Source: Clostridiales bacterium
GTDB taxonomy: Bacteria; Bacillota; Clostridia; Lachnospirales; Lachnospiraceae
Length of the DNA: 64,000 nt
Reading direction: 5' to 3'
Assembly: GCA_029227635.1 (NCBI GenBank)
Contig: JAQYAH010000005.1
Location: 103,533-167,532, forward strand
Part shown: positions 29,104-38,907 of the stretch, piece by piece
How positions within the stretch are numbered: the stretch's first letter is position 1
Layout of the letters: the number at the start of each line of letters is the position of its first letter
Notes under the pieces: model-generated
Database searches by the model: none
What the model was told of the DNA's origin: nothing
What the model saw: the letters and a program-made list of their open reading frames with translations, nothing else
Program-made: the position numbers and the translations under genes

Positions 29104-30233
29104 ACTATTTTCACCTGTCTTTCGTATTTCTGAGGTTTAAGTCCGACGTTGAACACAAGGCCTATTCCAATATATAGACTCACAAGAGATGTAAGACCGT
29201 AGCTTACAAAAGGAAGTGTGAGTCCTGTATTGGGAAATATTCCTGTGGTAACACTCACATTAATGAAGGTCTGAAAACCTATTAGAGCCCCCATTCCGTA
29301 GCATATGAGCCGGCCTGAGTAATCCGGGGCCCGTCTGCCAATGGCAAAACACTCTGTCGTTAACAATAATAACAGAATAATAACAGTGCAACAACCAACA
29401 AAACCTAGCTCTTCTCCCACTACCGCAAAGATAAAGTCTGTCTGTGGCTCGGGTACGAAGTTTCCGTTCTTAAGAGAAGCGACCTCATCGTTGTTTAGTC
29501 CTTTGCCGTGAAGCTGCCCTGAACCTATAGCAATAATAGAATTCTGCTGCTGCATTCCTTCATCCGTCTTGTATTCCTCAGGATTCAGCCAGGCAACGAT
29601 TCTTGTGTGCTGATACTTGGGCAAAAAAGTCTCACCGGGAACTGTGTTTGCAGCATATACAACCACAGCCACCACAAGGGGGACTGCTACAGCAAGTATC
29701 GTTCCCACAATTCTGTAGGAAAGTCCCGCCATAAAGATCATAGTGCAAAAGATCAAAGCTACCACGATCGTTGTGGAAAGGTCTGGTTGAGTGAGAATCA
29801 GAAGCATAGGAATACCAATGAGTACCACAGATCTGATTATCAGCTTTGGATTATTGATCTCATCAATGTGCAGCTCAAAAAACTTTGCAAAGAATATTAT
29901 CAACAGGATCTTACACAGCTCTGAGGGCTGAAATCTGAAAAATCCAAGGTCTATCCACCGCTGTGCTCCGCCTCCTATGGATCCCATGATTTTCACAAGC
30001 AGCAAAAGGATAATTGCCGCTAGGTATATTAATCTGTAGAATCCGGTTATGAAGTTGTAATCTATTACAGAGACAATAAACATTACCACCAGTCCCAGAA
30101 AAAGGCCCAGCGTCTGAGTCTTTTGCAGAGACTTCTCTGCGCTTCCAATAATTACGATTCCAAATATGGAAATAGACACCGTAAGAAAGAGCAGATAGTA
30201 ATGAAAGCTCTTAAAACTGTATTTAAGATTCAT
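29100..30233 (-). CDS. rodA: Rod shape-determining SEDS protein RodA
   Basis: FtsW/RodA/SpoVE family: GAQRWIDLGFFRFQPSELCKI, QPDLSTTIV, VVGEELGFVGC, LPFVSYGLTS. Confidence 0.95.
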   Translation of the reverse strand: MNLKYSFKSFHYYLLFLTVSISIFGIVIIGSAEKSLQKTQTLGLFLGLVVMFIVSVIDYNFITGFYRLIYLAAIILLLLVKIMGSIGGGAQRWIDLGFFRFQPSELCKILLIIFFAKFFELHIDEINNPKLIIRSVVLIGIPMLLILTQPDLSTTIVVALIFCTMIFMAGLSYRIVGTILAVAVPLVVAVVVYAANTVPGETFLPKYQHTRIVAWLNPEEYKTDEGMQQQNSIIAIGSGQLHGKGLNNDEVASLKNGNFVPEPQTDFIFAVVGEELGFVGCCTVIILLLLLTTECFAIGRRAPDYSGRLICYGMGALIGFQTFINVSVTTGIFPNTGLTLPFVSYGLTSLVSLYIGIGLVFNVGLKPQKYERQVKIV

Positions 30234-30238
30234 TTAGT

Positions 30239-33136
30239 TTAGTCACCACCTGTACCGGATGAAACATCGGAAGCATGGCCATCGATAATATCATCCCGAT
30301 CTCTGAGTTCAAAGTAATAACAAACAATATCCGCACCAATCTCCGCAGGATAAAGGGAAGTATATCCGTTGGCGATTCGTATAGAGAAAGCAATCTGCGG
30401 ATCCTCAAAAGGTGCATAACCTACAAAAAGACAATGATCCGGATGCACTTCACTTTGCTGTGCTGTTCCGGTCTTACCTCCCATCTCAAAACCCAGATCG
30501 TTTATTATCTGAAGAGGTGAGGAGATTTTGACCATCTGTCTCATACCTTCCTGAATAAGCTCCCAGTTCTCCTTGTCCGTTTCAATCTCATTGACAACTG
30601 TAGGCGAATACTTGTTGATAAGTGTTCCGTTGTGATCCGTGAGCTTATAAAGCAGAGACAGCTTGAATACTGTTCCTCCGTTGGCAACCGTAGCTGTGTA
30701 TCTCGCCAGCTGTGCCGTTGTATAGTTGTTTCTGGCCTGTCCGATGGCCGAACGAACCGAGTCTGAATCTGAAACCTGAGGTGCTGCCTCCACAAGCTCA
30801 ATGCCGGACTTCTGATCCAGCCCGAACTGTTCCGCATAATAGGTGAGCTTTTCCACACCTCTGTCACTGGAATACTCTTCTTTATCATTGAGACCCAGCA
30901 TATATCCGATATCAAAGTAGAAGTAATTACAGGAGTTTGCAAGAGCTCCTACTACATCCAATCCTCCGTGTGCGCCGGGGGAGATCCAGCATTTAGGATT
31001 AGGATTAACCTTGGGATAGGTTCCATAGCAGTCAATGATGGTACTTCCGTCTATTACTCCGGAATCAAGTCCTGCAAGGGAAGTCATCATCTTGTAGGTG
31101 GATCCGGGTGCAGTCTTCTCCTGGGTAGCGTTGTTGTAAAGAGGATGAGAGCGGTCATTCACAAGCTTGTAATAATAATTCGTATCCATAGTGTTGGCAA
31201 GCTTGTTGGCATCGTATCCGGGATAGGATACACAGGCCAAAACCTGTCCGTTATTCGGATCTGTTACAACGCAGGAAGCTGTGCAAGGTTCAAGTCCAAG
31301 CTGGGCCGGAGTGATCTCCAGACTATTGATCTTTGACTTCATGAAAGAATAGGGATCCATTGATCCATCTCTTAAAGCGGCAATCGCAGTCTGATCATTA
31401 GCAAGAACACCCTGTTCATAGAGAAGAAGACACACCTTGGAAGCGCTTATTGTTCCGTCCAGTACCATATATTTGTAAAGAATTCGATCAAATGCAGCTT
31501 CATCTTCCAACTCATCATTGAGATACTCATTAATTGCGTCTATGATCTCATTGGAATCAGAGTACTTGCTATTAAGATCGGTGTATTCTTCCAGCAAGGA
31601 GGTATTTACCCAACCACAGGAAATTGCATATGAAAGATAATCGTGAAGACTTATGTCTCCCTCATCTTCCCACTTTTTGTAGGTAGGGTCTGAGAAGTCC
31701 ATCTCGTTCTCATCGAGAATCCCGTTTAGAGTAAGGATATTATCCACCACAAAGCGACAATAGTCCTCCTGAGCTTCTCCCTGATCAGCCACCTTACCGC
31801 TGCTCTTTTTAATCTGTCCGTTGATATATGAGATTACTTCACTTTTTCGCTTTTCATAAATACCAAACACCTCTGCCTGTATCGTACCGGCAGGAGCTTC
31901 CTCAAATTTATTGATATCAAGAACCAGGTTTTCAAACATGGCCGTATAGACATCGCCTATTGGAATGAGGATATTATTGGTATTAGTAGTCTCAGACGCG
32001 TCAAAAGTCATTGCATCTGTAAGCTTCTTCGATATGATTCCCGCGAGCTTCTGCTCCAGGATCTTATAAACCGCAATCTGCAGATCACTGTCAATGGTAA
32101 GATAGAGGTCATTTCCGGCTACCGGATCTATTACCTCACTGGTATCAAGGACAGTTCCCATGTTATCTACATAAAACGTGGTCTTTCCCTTAGTGCCCTG
32201 AAGCACCTGATCCATACTCTGCTCAATTCCGGCCTTACCTACAATATCGTTTCGGGAGTAACTGCTGTCCTGCTCCGATAAGGTTTCATATTCCTCTGTG
32301 GAAATAACACCGGTATATCCGATTACGGAAGAAAAATATTCAGAATTATTGTAGCGTCTCAGCGTTTCCTGAGATACACTGATACCCACCAGCGTATCAG
32401 CATTCTCTTTGACTTCCGCAACGGTCTCATCAGAAACATCCTTAGCCACAGTGGTAACAAGATACTTGGAGTAAGCGATGGTACTCATGGCATATCGCAC
32501 ATTGACAAGCTTTAATGCCGTCTCCTTTCCAAGCTCTTCCATATCGATGTCATATCTCTGATCACTGCAAAGATACTCTATAAGCTTCTCCGGAGTCGAT
32601 TTAGCCTGGGCTTCTGTCAGATCATTATAGCTTCTTGCACCATAGACATCTGCGATAAGACGATGTCTTGAGGTCTCTGATTCTGAAGTGAAGGCAAAGT
32701 TGTTGTTGGTATCCAGGATAATACCAAGATAGGTAACTGTGCTGTCTCCATTCTTTTCAAGGATGTTAAGAAGATCGAGGATGTTTTTGTTCATCTTCTC
32801 GTTCTTCTTTTCATTAGAATATATGTCGAAATCTCCGGTATCTTCTATAGTCACAGAAAATGCCAGTTCATTGTAAGCAAGAAGATTTCCGTTCCTGTCG
32901 TAAATGTTTCCTCGAGTTGCCTTAATCTCCTGAGTCTTCTGTATCTGGAGCTTAAAGTCATCTAGATACTTCTCACCGTTCACTATCTGAAGATAAAAAA
33001 CTCTGGAGATCAGACCGGTAAACATGAGGAATATGACCAGCATGATGATCAGAAACCTTGATTTGAATAGTTTTGAAAATTTATATCTTAAATCATAAAG
33101 CAAAAGTATTCGTTCCTCTCTTACTATCATCGGCAA
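30239..33136 (-). CDS. mrdA: Penicillin-binding protein 2 (class B PBP) with large internal insertion
   Basis: RGNIYDRNGNLLA, APGSTYKMM (Ser), ALANSCNYF (SxN), GGKTGTAQQ (KTG). Confidence 0.94.
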   Translation of the reverse strand: MPMIVREERILLLYDLRYKFSKLFKSRFLIIMLVIFLMFTGLISRVFYLQIVNGEKYLDDFKLQIQKTQEIKATRGNIYDRNGNLLAYNELAFSVTIEDTGDFDIYSNEKKNEKMNKNILDLLNILEKNGDSTVTYLGIILDTNNNFAFTSESETSRHRLIADVYGARSYNDLTEAQAKSTPEKLIEYLCSDQRYDIDMEELGKETALKLVNVRYAMSTIAYSKYLVTTVAKDVSDETVAEVKENADTLVGISVSQETLRRYNNSEYFSSVIGYTGVISTEEYETLSEQDSSYSRNDIVGKAGIEQSMDQVLQGTKGKTTFYVDNMGTVLDTSEVIDPVAGNDLYLTIDSDLQIAVYKILEQKLAGIISKKLTDAMTFDASETTNTNNILIPIGDVYTAMFENLVLDINKFEEAPAGTIQAEVFGIYEKRKSEVISYINGQIKKSSGKVADQGEAQEDYCRFVVDNILTLNGILDENEMDFSDPTYKKWEDEGDISLHDYLSYAISCGWVNTSLLEEYTDLNSKYSDSNEIIDAINEYLNDELEDEAAFDRILYKYMVLDGTISASKVCLLLYEQGVLANDQTAIAALRDGSMDPYSFMKSKINSLEITPAQLGLEPCTASCVVTDPNNGQVLACVSYPGYDANKLANTMDTNYYYKLVNDRSHPLYNNATQEKTAPGSTYKMMTSLAGLDSGVIDGSTIIDCYGTYPKVNPNPKCWISPGAHGGLDVVGALANSCNYFYFDIGYMLGLNDKEEYSSDRGVEKLTYYAEQFGLDQKSGIELVEAAPQVSDSDSVRSAIGQARNNYTTAQLARYTATVANGGTVFKLSLLYKLTDHNGTLINKYSPTVVNEIETDKENWELIQEGMRQMVKISSPLQIINDLGFEMGGKTGTAQQSEVHPDHCLFVGYAPFEDPQIAFSIRIANGYTSLYPAEIGADIVCYYFELRDRDDIIDGHASDVSSGTGGD

Positions 33137-33629
33137 ACTGTTCGATGATCTTAATAAGAATAAAATACAGGGGTATCAGCATGAGTAAAGTGTATACTGT
33201 CTCCGGAATTATTATGTTAAGCAAATAATATCCGAAGTTAAATCGTCCCCTCAAAAGATAAAAAATAAAGTAAACCACCAATCCGTAGGCTATATCACTG
33301 GCACCAACAAAAAGAAAAGGAAGTCTCCAGCTGTCATCATTAAACTTTGATCTCAGTCGTCCGTTAAGGTATCCGATATACAGATATATGAGCATATGAA
33401 TACCTATGTAAGTTCCGAAAAACAGATCCGAGAAAAACCCACAGAACATTCCGGTGATACTGCCATATTTGGGACCCATCTGATATCCCACCACCGCGGT
33501 GATGATAAGCAGGAGATTGGGTGACACCAGAGCTAAGGAAATAGCTTTTAATAATGTGCATTGTAAGAAAAATGCAACAAACGACATGAGGAAAAGCATG
33601 CCGCATCTTTTTGCAATACTTCGCATCAA
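33093..33629 (-). CDS. mreD: Rod shape-determining protein MreD
   Basis: Multi-TM ~178 aa, LVSPNLLLIITAVVGYQMGPKYGSITGMFCGFFSDLFFG; between mreC and PBP2. Confidence 0.9.
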   Translation of the reverse strand: MMRSIAKRCGMLFLMSFVAFFLQCTLLKAISLALVSPNLLLIITAVVGYQMGPKYGSITGMFCGFFSDLFFGTYIGIHMLIYLYIGYLNGRLRSKFNDDSWRLPFLFVGASDIAYGLVVYFIFYLLRGRFNFGYYLLNIIIPETVYTLLMLIPLYFILIKIIEQFADDSKRGTNTFAL

Positions 33630-33644
33630 AAATACTCCTTCACT

Positions 33645-34589
33645 CTACTGCTGAGGTTCGGAATCATTGGATTCATCCATCTGTGCTTTGGTCTGCTTGA
33701 TGATCAGCACCTCTCTTAAGTGCTTGAAATCCGCAGCAGGAGTAATAAATCCGGATCGCGTAAGATTGTTTGAATCCACGTGAATTTCACTGATATACCC
33801 AATAATGAGGCCGGGGAGGTACTTACTGCTGACATGGGAGGTTATCAGTGTATCTCCGATTCTTACGTCACTGTCGTTATTCTCCATGTCAGTAAATGTC
33901 ATTGTTCCGTTGCTTATCTGTTCAATATCACCGTCAACAAAACAAAGATCTGAGGTTGATTCTGTCATAGCACTTACACTGCTGGTATCATCGATAATGG
34001 ATTTGACAGTAGCCCAGTCCGGTCCCGTAGCCACAACAATACCCACAAGACCTTTGCCGGCGATGACATTCATGTCCACCTCTATGCCGTCATTGCTGCC
34101 CTTGTCTATGACAAAAGTACTGAACCAGTTGCTGTTATCGGTACTTATAACATGAGCAGCAGTCTTCTCATACTGAGCAAAAGACGCGTCCAGCTCATAC
34201 AATTCCTGAAGGCGGTCCAGCTCATACTGTCCCTGTTTAAGCTGATCATTTTCAAGCTGCAGCTCATCCACTTGCTTCTTAAGACTCGAATTCTCTTCTT
34301 TGACTGCCTGGAGCGTCTTATAATTCTGAGTCTGGTTTACAAGGAATATCCCGATACGGTTTATTCCCATCTCCATTGGAACAACTGTATAGTTTGCAAT
34401 AAATCTTAACGGCTTAATGGTGGAAGTATCAAAAAATGAGATTCCAAACATCATCAGGCAAAAAGCCGTGCAAATAATAAGAAACCGTCCCGGAGTTATG
34501 GTGTTATTCTTCTTCTTTGAAGAATAGCTGCTCTGGGATTTGATTTTTATATTGAGGAAATCCGGTAGTTTTCTGCGCATTAGATCCAC
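33645..34589 (-). CDS. mreC: Rod shape-determining protein MreC
   Basis: TM + coiled coil + VIAGKGLVGIVVATGPDWATVKSIIDDTSSVSA. Confidence 0.94.
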   Translation of the reverse strand: MDLMRRKLPDFLNIKIKSQSSYSSKKKNNTITPGRFLIICTAFCLMMFGISFFDTSTIKPLRFIANYTVVPMEMGINRIGIFLVNQTQNYKTLQAVKEENSSLKKQVDELQLENDQLKQGQYELDRLQELYELDASFAQYEKTAAHVISTDNSNWFSTFVIDKGSNDGIEVDMNVIAGKGLVGIVVATGPDWATVKSIIDDTSSVSAMTESTSDLCFVDGDIEQISNGTMTFTDMENNDSDVRIGDTLITSHVSSKYLPGLIIGYISEIHVDSNNLTRSGFITPAADFKHLREVLIIKQTKAQMDESNDSEPQQ

Positions 34590-35602
34590 CTGTGTTTTTC
34601 TTCTTGCATTGAATAAGTAAGTCTGTGGAACTCAGGCTGATTCATGATTCTGGAGAGACCCTTGACCTTTGAAAGTCTGGGATCCTTGGCTACATGTACA
34701 GGAATATTGAGTTCCTTTTCTATGAGCAGGTCCAGGTTATTTAGATCTGCGGTTCCTCCGGTAAGATAGAGGCCGTCGTCATAAACTGTATCTGCCATCT
34801 CCTGAGGAAGTTTCTTGAGTACTGATAGAGCCATATCAATAATCTCATCAATAATCGGTCTCATAGCGGTATACACCTCATGAGCTGAGACTCTTATTTC
34901 TCCGGGAAGACCTGTTACCAGGTTTCGTCCGGTCACCATCATATTGTTGTTCTCTATTCCGTAGACACTTCCAAGACCGTTCTTCAGCTGTTCACAGGCA
35001 AAAATACCAAGCTTGAAGTTATATTCCTTACGAATGTAGTTACCGATCGCCTCGTCCAGATCCTTGCCGCCCTTCTTGATCATCCGGGAAATAACAATTC
35101 CCCCTGATGATATGACAGAGTAGACGGTAGAACCGCTTCCGATATTGATTATATACTGAGCTTTCTCGCTATAGGGGTCGAGACCCATTCCGATTCCATC
35201 GGCGATACAAGAAGGTACCGCCATAACCTCTCGGGCCCTGGCTTCCGAGCGCACTAACAGATTGTAGAGAGCTCTCTTCTCTACTTCCGTCAGATCCGTA
35301 GGCACTGCCATGAGATAGTAAGCACTGCGCCGGAGTGTCTGTTTGCCGGAACTCAAAAGTTCGTGAAGCAAAGCCTGCATGGCATTATAATCAGAAATGA
35401 CCCCCTTATTCATAGGGAAAAGTACTTTGATATTTGAAGGAGTCCTCTCATACATAGAGTAAGCCTCGTCTCCAACGGCATAAATCTCTGTTTTGTTTCT
35501 GATGGCGATAGCGTTCTTTAAGACGCTGAACTCATCAAGTTCAGGATCGTATACCTTGATATCGTAAGATCCAAGATCTATTCCAAAATGACTCTTGCCC
35601 AT
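34580..35602 (-). CDS. mreB: MreB-family actin homologue, divergent
   Basis: FGIDLGSYDIKVY, MNKGVISDYNAM, SSGGIVISRMIKKGGKDLDEAIGNYIRKEYN, GRNLVTGLPGEIRVS; upstream of mreC. Confidence 0.92.
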   Translation of the reverse strand: MGKSHFGIDLGSYDIKVYDPELDEFSVLKNAIAIRNKTEIYAVGDEAYSMYERTPSNIKVLFPMNKGVISDYNAMQALLHELLSSGKQTLRRSAYYLMAVPTDLTEVEKRALYNLLVRSEARAREVMAVPSCIADGIGMGLDPYSEKAQYIINIGSGSTVYSVISSGGIVISRMIKKGGKDLDEAIGNYIRKEYNFKLGIFACEQLKNGLGSVYGIENNNMMVTGRNLVTGLPGEIRVSAHEVYTAMRPIIDEIIDMALSVLKKLPQEMADTVYDDGLYLTGGTADLNNLDLLIEKELNIPVHVAKDPRLSKVKGLSRIMNQPEFHRLTYSMQEEKHRWI

Positions 35603-36322
35603 TTAAGCCATACCTTTCTTAATCATTCTGTACTGTGAAATGCTGACATATGTTCCGTCACCGATGACCAGATGATCCACCAGGCGGATTCCTATCAACT
35701 CTCCTGCTTTCTCCAGCTGATCCGTAATATAGACATCCTGACTGCTGGGGGTCGGATCTCCGCTTGGATGATTGTGAATCATAATAATATTAGTTGCATC
35801 AAGCCTTAAAGCTTCCCTGAATATTTCTCTTGGGGAAGCAGGGGTTGCATTTACAGTCCCCTGACTTATGGTGATTTCCCTGATTTTTCGAAGCTTAATA
35901 TCCAGAAGGATCAGTTTCATCTCCTCCCGGTCCTTATGCCTCATCTCTTCCATATAAAAATCGGCAACTGATGAAGGAGAGCTGAAATCAAGCCTGTCAT
36001 TGGCCCTGGCCTTGTGAATCCTCTTGGAGAATTCTGCTACACTTAGAAGCTGACAAGCCTTGACTTTACCGATGCCCCTAAGGCTAATCAGTTCATCATA
36101 GCTTGCATGAAATATTCCGAGAATTCCGGGATAGACTTCATCTTTCATGTGGCAAAGCTTCCTTGCTATCTCCAGAATATTCTCATCCCTGACTCCGGTT
36201 CTAAGGATGATCGCCAAAAGTTCCGAGTCGGTGAGCTGTTCAGGTCCATAGCTGATCAGCTTCTCTAAAGGCCTGTCTTCCGCAGGAATACTGCGTATCA
36301 TGTTCTTTTTGTTATTATCCAT
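35603..36322 (-). CDS. radC: RadC-family JAB/MPN domain protein
   Basis: SIPAEDRPLEKLISYGPEQLTDSELLAIILRTG; JAMM MIHNHPSGDPTPSSQD. Confidence 0.95.
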   Translation of the reverse strand: MDNNKKNMIRSIPAEDRPLEKLISYGPEQLTDSELLAIILRTGVRDENILEIARKLCHMKDEVYPGILGIFHASYDELISLRGIGKVKACQLLSVAEFSKRIHKARANDRLDFSSPSSVADFYMEEMRHKDREEMKLILLDIKLRKIREITISQGTVNATPASPREIFREALRLDATNIIMIHNHPSGDPTPSSQDVYITDQLEKAGELIGIRLVDHLVIGDGTYVSISQYRMIKKGMA

Positions 36323-36436
36323 GCATGTTCCTAACGCTCTTTTATCCCGTACACACACAGATTCAGACTATATTCTAGCACAATTAAAATGGGGTTAATA
36401 GCTAGAGACCCCTTAATTTTTTGTAAAAAAGCTTTG

Positions 36437-37612
36437 CTAGAGATTTGAGGAAAAACCACTAAGCGCTCCTGAAGCCCAGGCCCACTGCAGGTTATAGCCC
36501 CCGCAAACTCCGTCCACATTCACCATCTCTCCGGCAAGATACACTCCTTTTATCCTGCGGGATTCCATAGTCCCGGGATCGATCTCTGAAACCGGAACTC
36601 CACCTCTTGCCACCTGGGCGTCAGAAAAACTGCCCCCGCCTTCGACATGAAGCTTAAAGTTCTTTAAGAGATGTGACAATTCTTTTGTATCGATTGAGGA
36701 AAGAGTATCTTTCAGATAAAGCAAAAGCTTTTCCGGCAGCAGTCCCACATATCCAAAGGGTTTTGCCTTTTCAAGCTGTATTTGCAGTTCCTCCTCTGAT
36801 AATTCAGGGAAAAAGTCAATCGCAGCTATTGCTGTGAATCCATGCCTTATCATTTGTAAACAATCTCCGGAAAGACACATCACCGCAATTCCGGAAATAC
36901 CTTTTTTTGTGAACTGTAACTCCCCCTGTTGAATTTTAGAAGTGAGCTGTTTTTTCCCTTTTGAATAGAAGAATCTCACTGCTCCTTCTGCTCTCAGTCC
37001 GGAAAGGGTCTCCTTTCCTTTGTTGGAAGTAAAAAGCTGAACCAGTGCCGGAGTGGGTTCTTCAATTGTACAACCAATCTCTTTTGCAAGGTTATATCCC
37101 CTAAATTCCTGAGGAGCTTTGAGACCTGCAGGAGATCCGCAGGTAAGGATCAGCTTGTCACACTCGTAGCAAAAACCGCTTTCGGTAAGTACCTTAAACC
37201 CAGCCCTGGTCTTACAGATACCGGTGATCTCCGTGTTCAGGCGCAGCTTAACTCCAAGTCTTTGGAGTTCTCTCAACAGCACTTCTCTCACGGATTTCGC
37301 CTCGTTGGTCCGGGGGTAGATCCAGCCGCTTTTTTCCCGGGTCAAAAGCCCAAGGGAATTAAAAAACTCCAATGTCTTATCCGAATCAAAAAAGGAAAGA
37401 ACCTGATTTACAAAATCAATGTCATCGCTATAGTAGTGGGAAAGATCCATGTCCCTGTTAGTGAGATTACATCTTCCGCTTCCGGTTGTCAGGAGTTTTT
37501 TGCCTGCCTGTTTTTCTTTCTCGATGAGAAGCACTTCTCCTCCTCCACGGGCTGCAAATACTGCGGCCATCATTCCGGAGGCACCGGCGCCAATGACTAT
37601 ACTTTTCCTCAT
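36437..37612 (-). CDS. HI0933-like / BaiN-type FAD-dependent oxidoreductase
   Basis: IGAGASGMMAAVFAA, LTTGSGRCNLTNRDMD, VDGVCGGYNLQWAWASGALSG. Confidence 0.93.
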   Translation of the reverse strand: MRKSIVIGAGASGMMAAVFAARGGGEVLLIEKEKQAGKKLLTTGSGRCNLTNRDMDLSHYYSDDIDFVNQVLSFFDSDKTLEFFNSLGLLTREKSGWIYPRTNEAKSVREVLLRELQRLGVKLRLNTEITGICKTRAGFKVLTESGFCYECDKLILTCGSPAGLKAPQEFRGYNLAKEIGCTIEEPTPALVQLFTSNKGKETLSGLRAEGAVRFFYSKGKKQLTSKIQQGELQFTKKGISGIAVMCLSGDCLQMIRHGFTAIAAIDFFPELSEEELQIQLEKAKPFGYVGLLPEKLLLYLKDTLSSIDTKELSHLLKNFKLHVEGGGSFSDAQVARGGVPVSEIDPGTMESRRIKGVYLAGEMVNVDGVCGGYNLQWAWASGALSGFSSNL

Positions 37613-37629
37613 AGGAATCCTTTCTTATG

Positions 37630-38907
37630 CTAGAGGTTAACTATCTTGTCGTTTACCAGCTGCTGCAGGGCATTCATTATTCCGTATTTGCCGTGATAAT
37701 AGGTTAGTCCTCCCTGGAAATAAACTGCGTAAGGTTCTCTCAAAGGACCGTCAGCACTAAGCTCAATTGAGGAGCCCTGAATAAAAGCTCCAGCAGCCAT
37801 TATCACCTGTGAATCGTAACCAGGCATGTCCCAGGGCATGGGTGTTACATAGGAATCTACCGGTGCAGCTCCCTGAATTCCCCGGCAGAACGCAATGAGT
37901 GCCTCCGGTGATTTTAGAACTACCGATTGAATAATATCGTGGCGATCCTCTTTGCTGTCGGGTACGCAGTCAAATCCCAGTCTCTCGAAGACATTTGCTG
38001 CAAAAATGGCACTTTTCTCTGCAGATGCCACCACTGTAGGTGCCAGAAACAATCCCTGGAAGAAAGATTTCATAACATCCAGTGAAGCTCCCACTTCTCT
38101 TCCAAGACCCGGGGCCGTGAGCCGGAAGGCACACTGCTCTATACACTCTTCTTTACCAACGATATAGCCTCCCATAGGTGCAAGTCCACCTCCCGGGTTT
38201 TTTATGAGAGATCCTACAGTCAGATCTGCCCCAACATCACTGGGCTCCATAAGTTCCACAAACTCTCCGTAGCAGTTATCCACCATGATGATCATGTCCT
38301 CCCTAACGGAGCGAATCACGTCAATCACTTCTTTAATGGTGTCAACTCCAAAGGAAGGTCTCGTTGCATAACCTTTGGATCGCTGGATAGCGCACATTCT
38401 GGTGTTGGGTTTTATGGCTTTTTTTATGCCCTCAAGATCAAAAGATCCGTCCGGTCTGAGAAGCACCTCATCATATGTAATATTGTACTCTGCAAGGGAG
38501 CCTTTTGAGGGGCGAATGCCGATTACCTCCTCCAGGGTATCGTAGGGTCTTCCGGAAACCGAGAGCAGTTCATCTCCCGGCCGAAGGTTTGCGGCAAGAG
38601 CCAGCGACAGTGCGTGGGTACCACAGGTGATCTGAGGACGAACCAGTGCTGCTTCTGTATGAAAAACATTGGCATATACTTTCTCCAAAGTATCTCTGCC
38701 GTAATCGTCGTAACCATAGCCGCTGGCGTAATCAAAGCACTGAGTGTTTACTTTTGCATCATGAAAAGCTTTTAACACCTTGAGCTGGTTATACTCCGCC
38801 ACCTGGTCAATCTTTTCAAATCTCTCTTTAAGTTCCTTTTCTATATCAGTACAGTAGGAAATCACTTCCGGTAAAAGCCCTAGCTCCCGGTACTTTGTAG
38901 TCAGCAT
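37630..38907 (-). CDS. Methionine gamma-lyase family / aluminium-resistance-like PLP protein (YnbB)
   Basis: ASGYGYDDYGRDTLEKVYANVF, QRSKGYATRPS, DNCYGEFVE, SLIKNPGGGLAPMGGYI. Confidence 0.93.
   Translation of the reverse strand: MLTTKYRELGLLPEVISYCTDIEKELKERFEKIDQVAEYNQLKVLKAFHDAKVNTQCFDYASGYGYDDYGRDTLEKVYANVFHTEAALVRPQITCGTHALSLALAANLRPGDELLSVSGRPYDTLEEVIGIRPSKGSLAEYNITYDEVLLRPDGSFDLEGIKKAIKPNTRMCAIQRSKGYATRPSFGVDTIKEVIDVIRSVREDMIIMVDNCYGEFVELMEPSDVGADLTVGSLIKNPGGGLAPMGGYIVGKEECIEQCAFRLTAPGLGREVGASLDVMKSFFQGLFLAPTVVASAEKSAIFAANVFERLGFDCVPDSKEDRHDIIQSVVLKSPEALIAFCRGIQGAAPVDSYVTPMPWDMPGYDSQVIMAAGAFIQGSSIELSADGPLREPYAVYFQGGLTYYHGKYGIMNALQQLVNDKIVNL

Noticed and set aside
33093-33136. 44-nt mreD/PBP2 overlap as a frameshift or programmed coupling signal
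   Set aside because: An alternative PBP2 start (TTG near 33103) is plausible, so the overlap is probably ordinary translational coupling or a start-site call issue.
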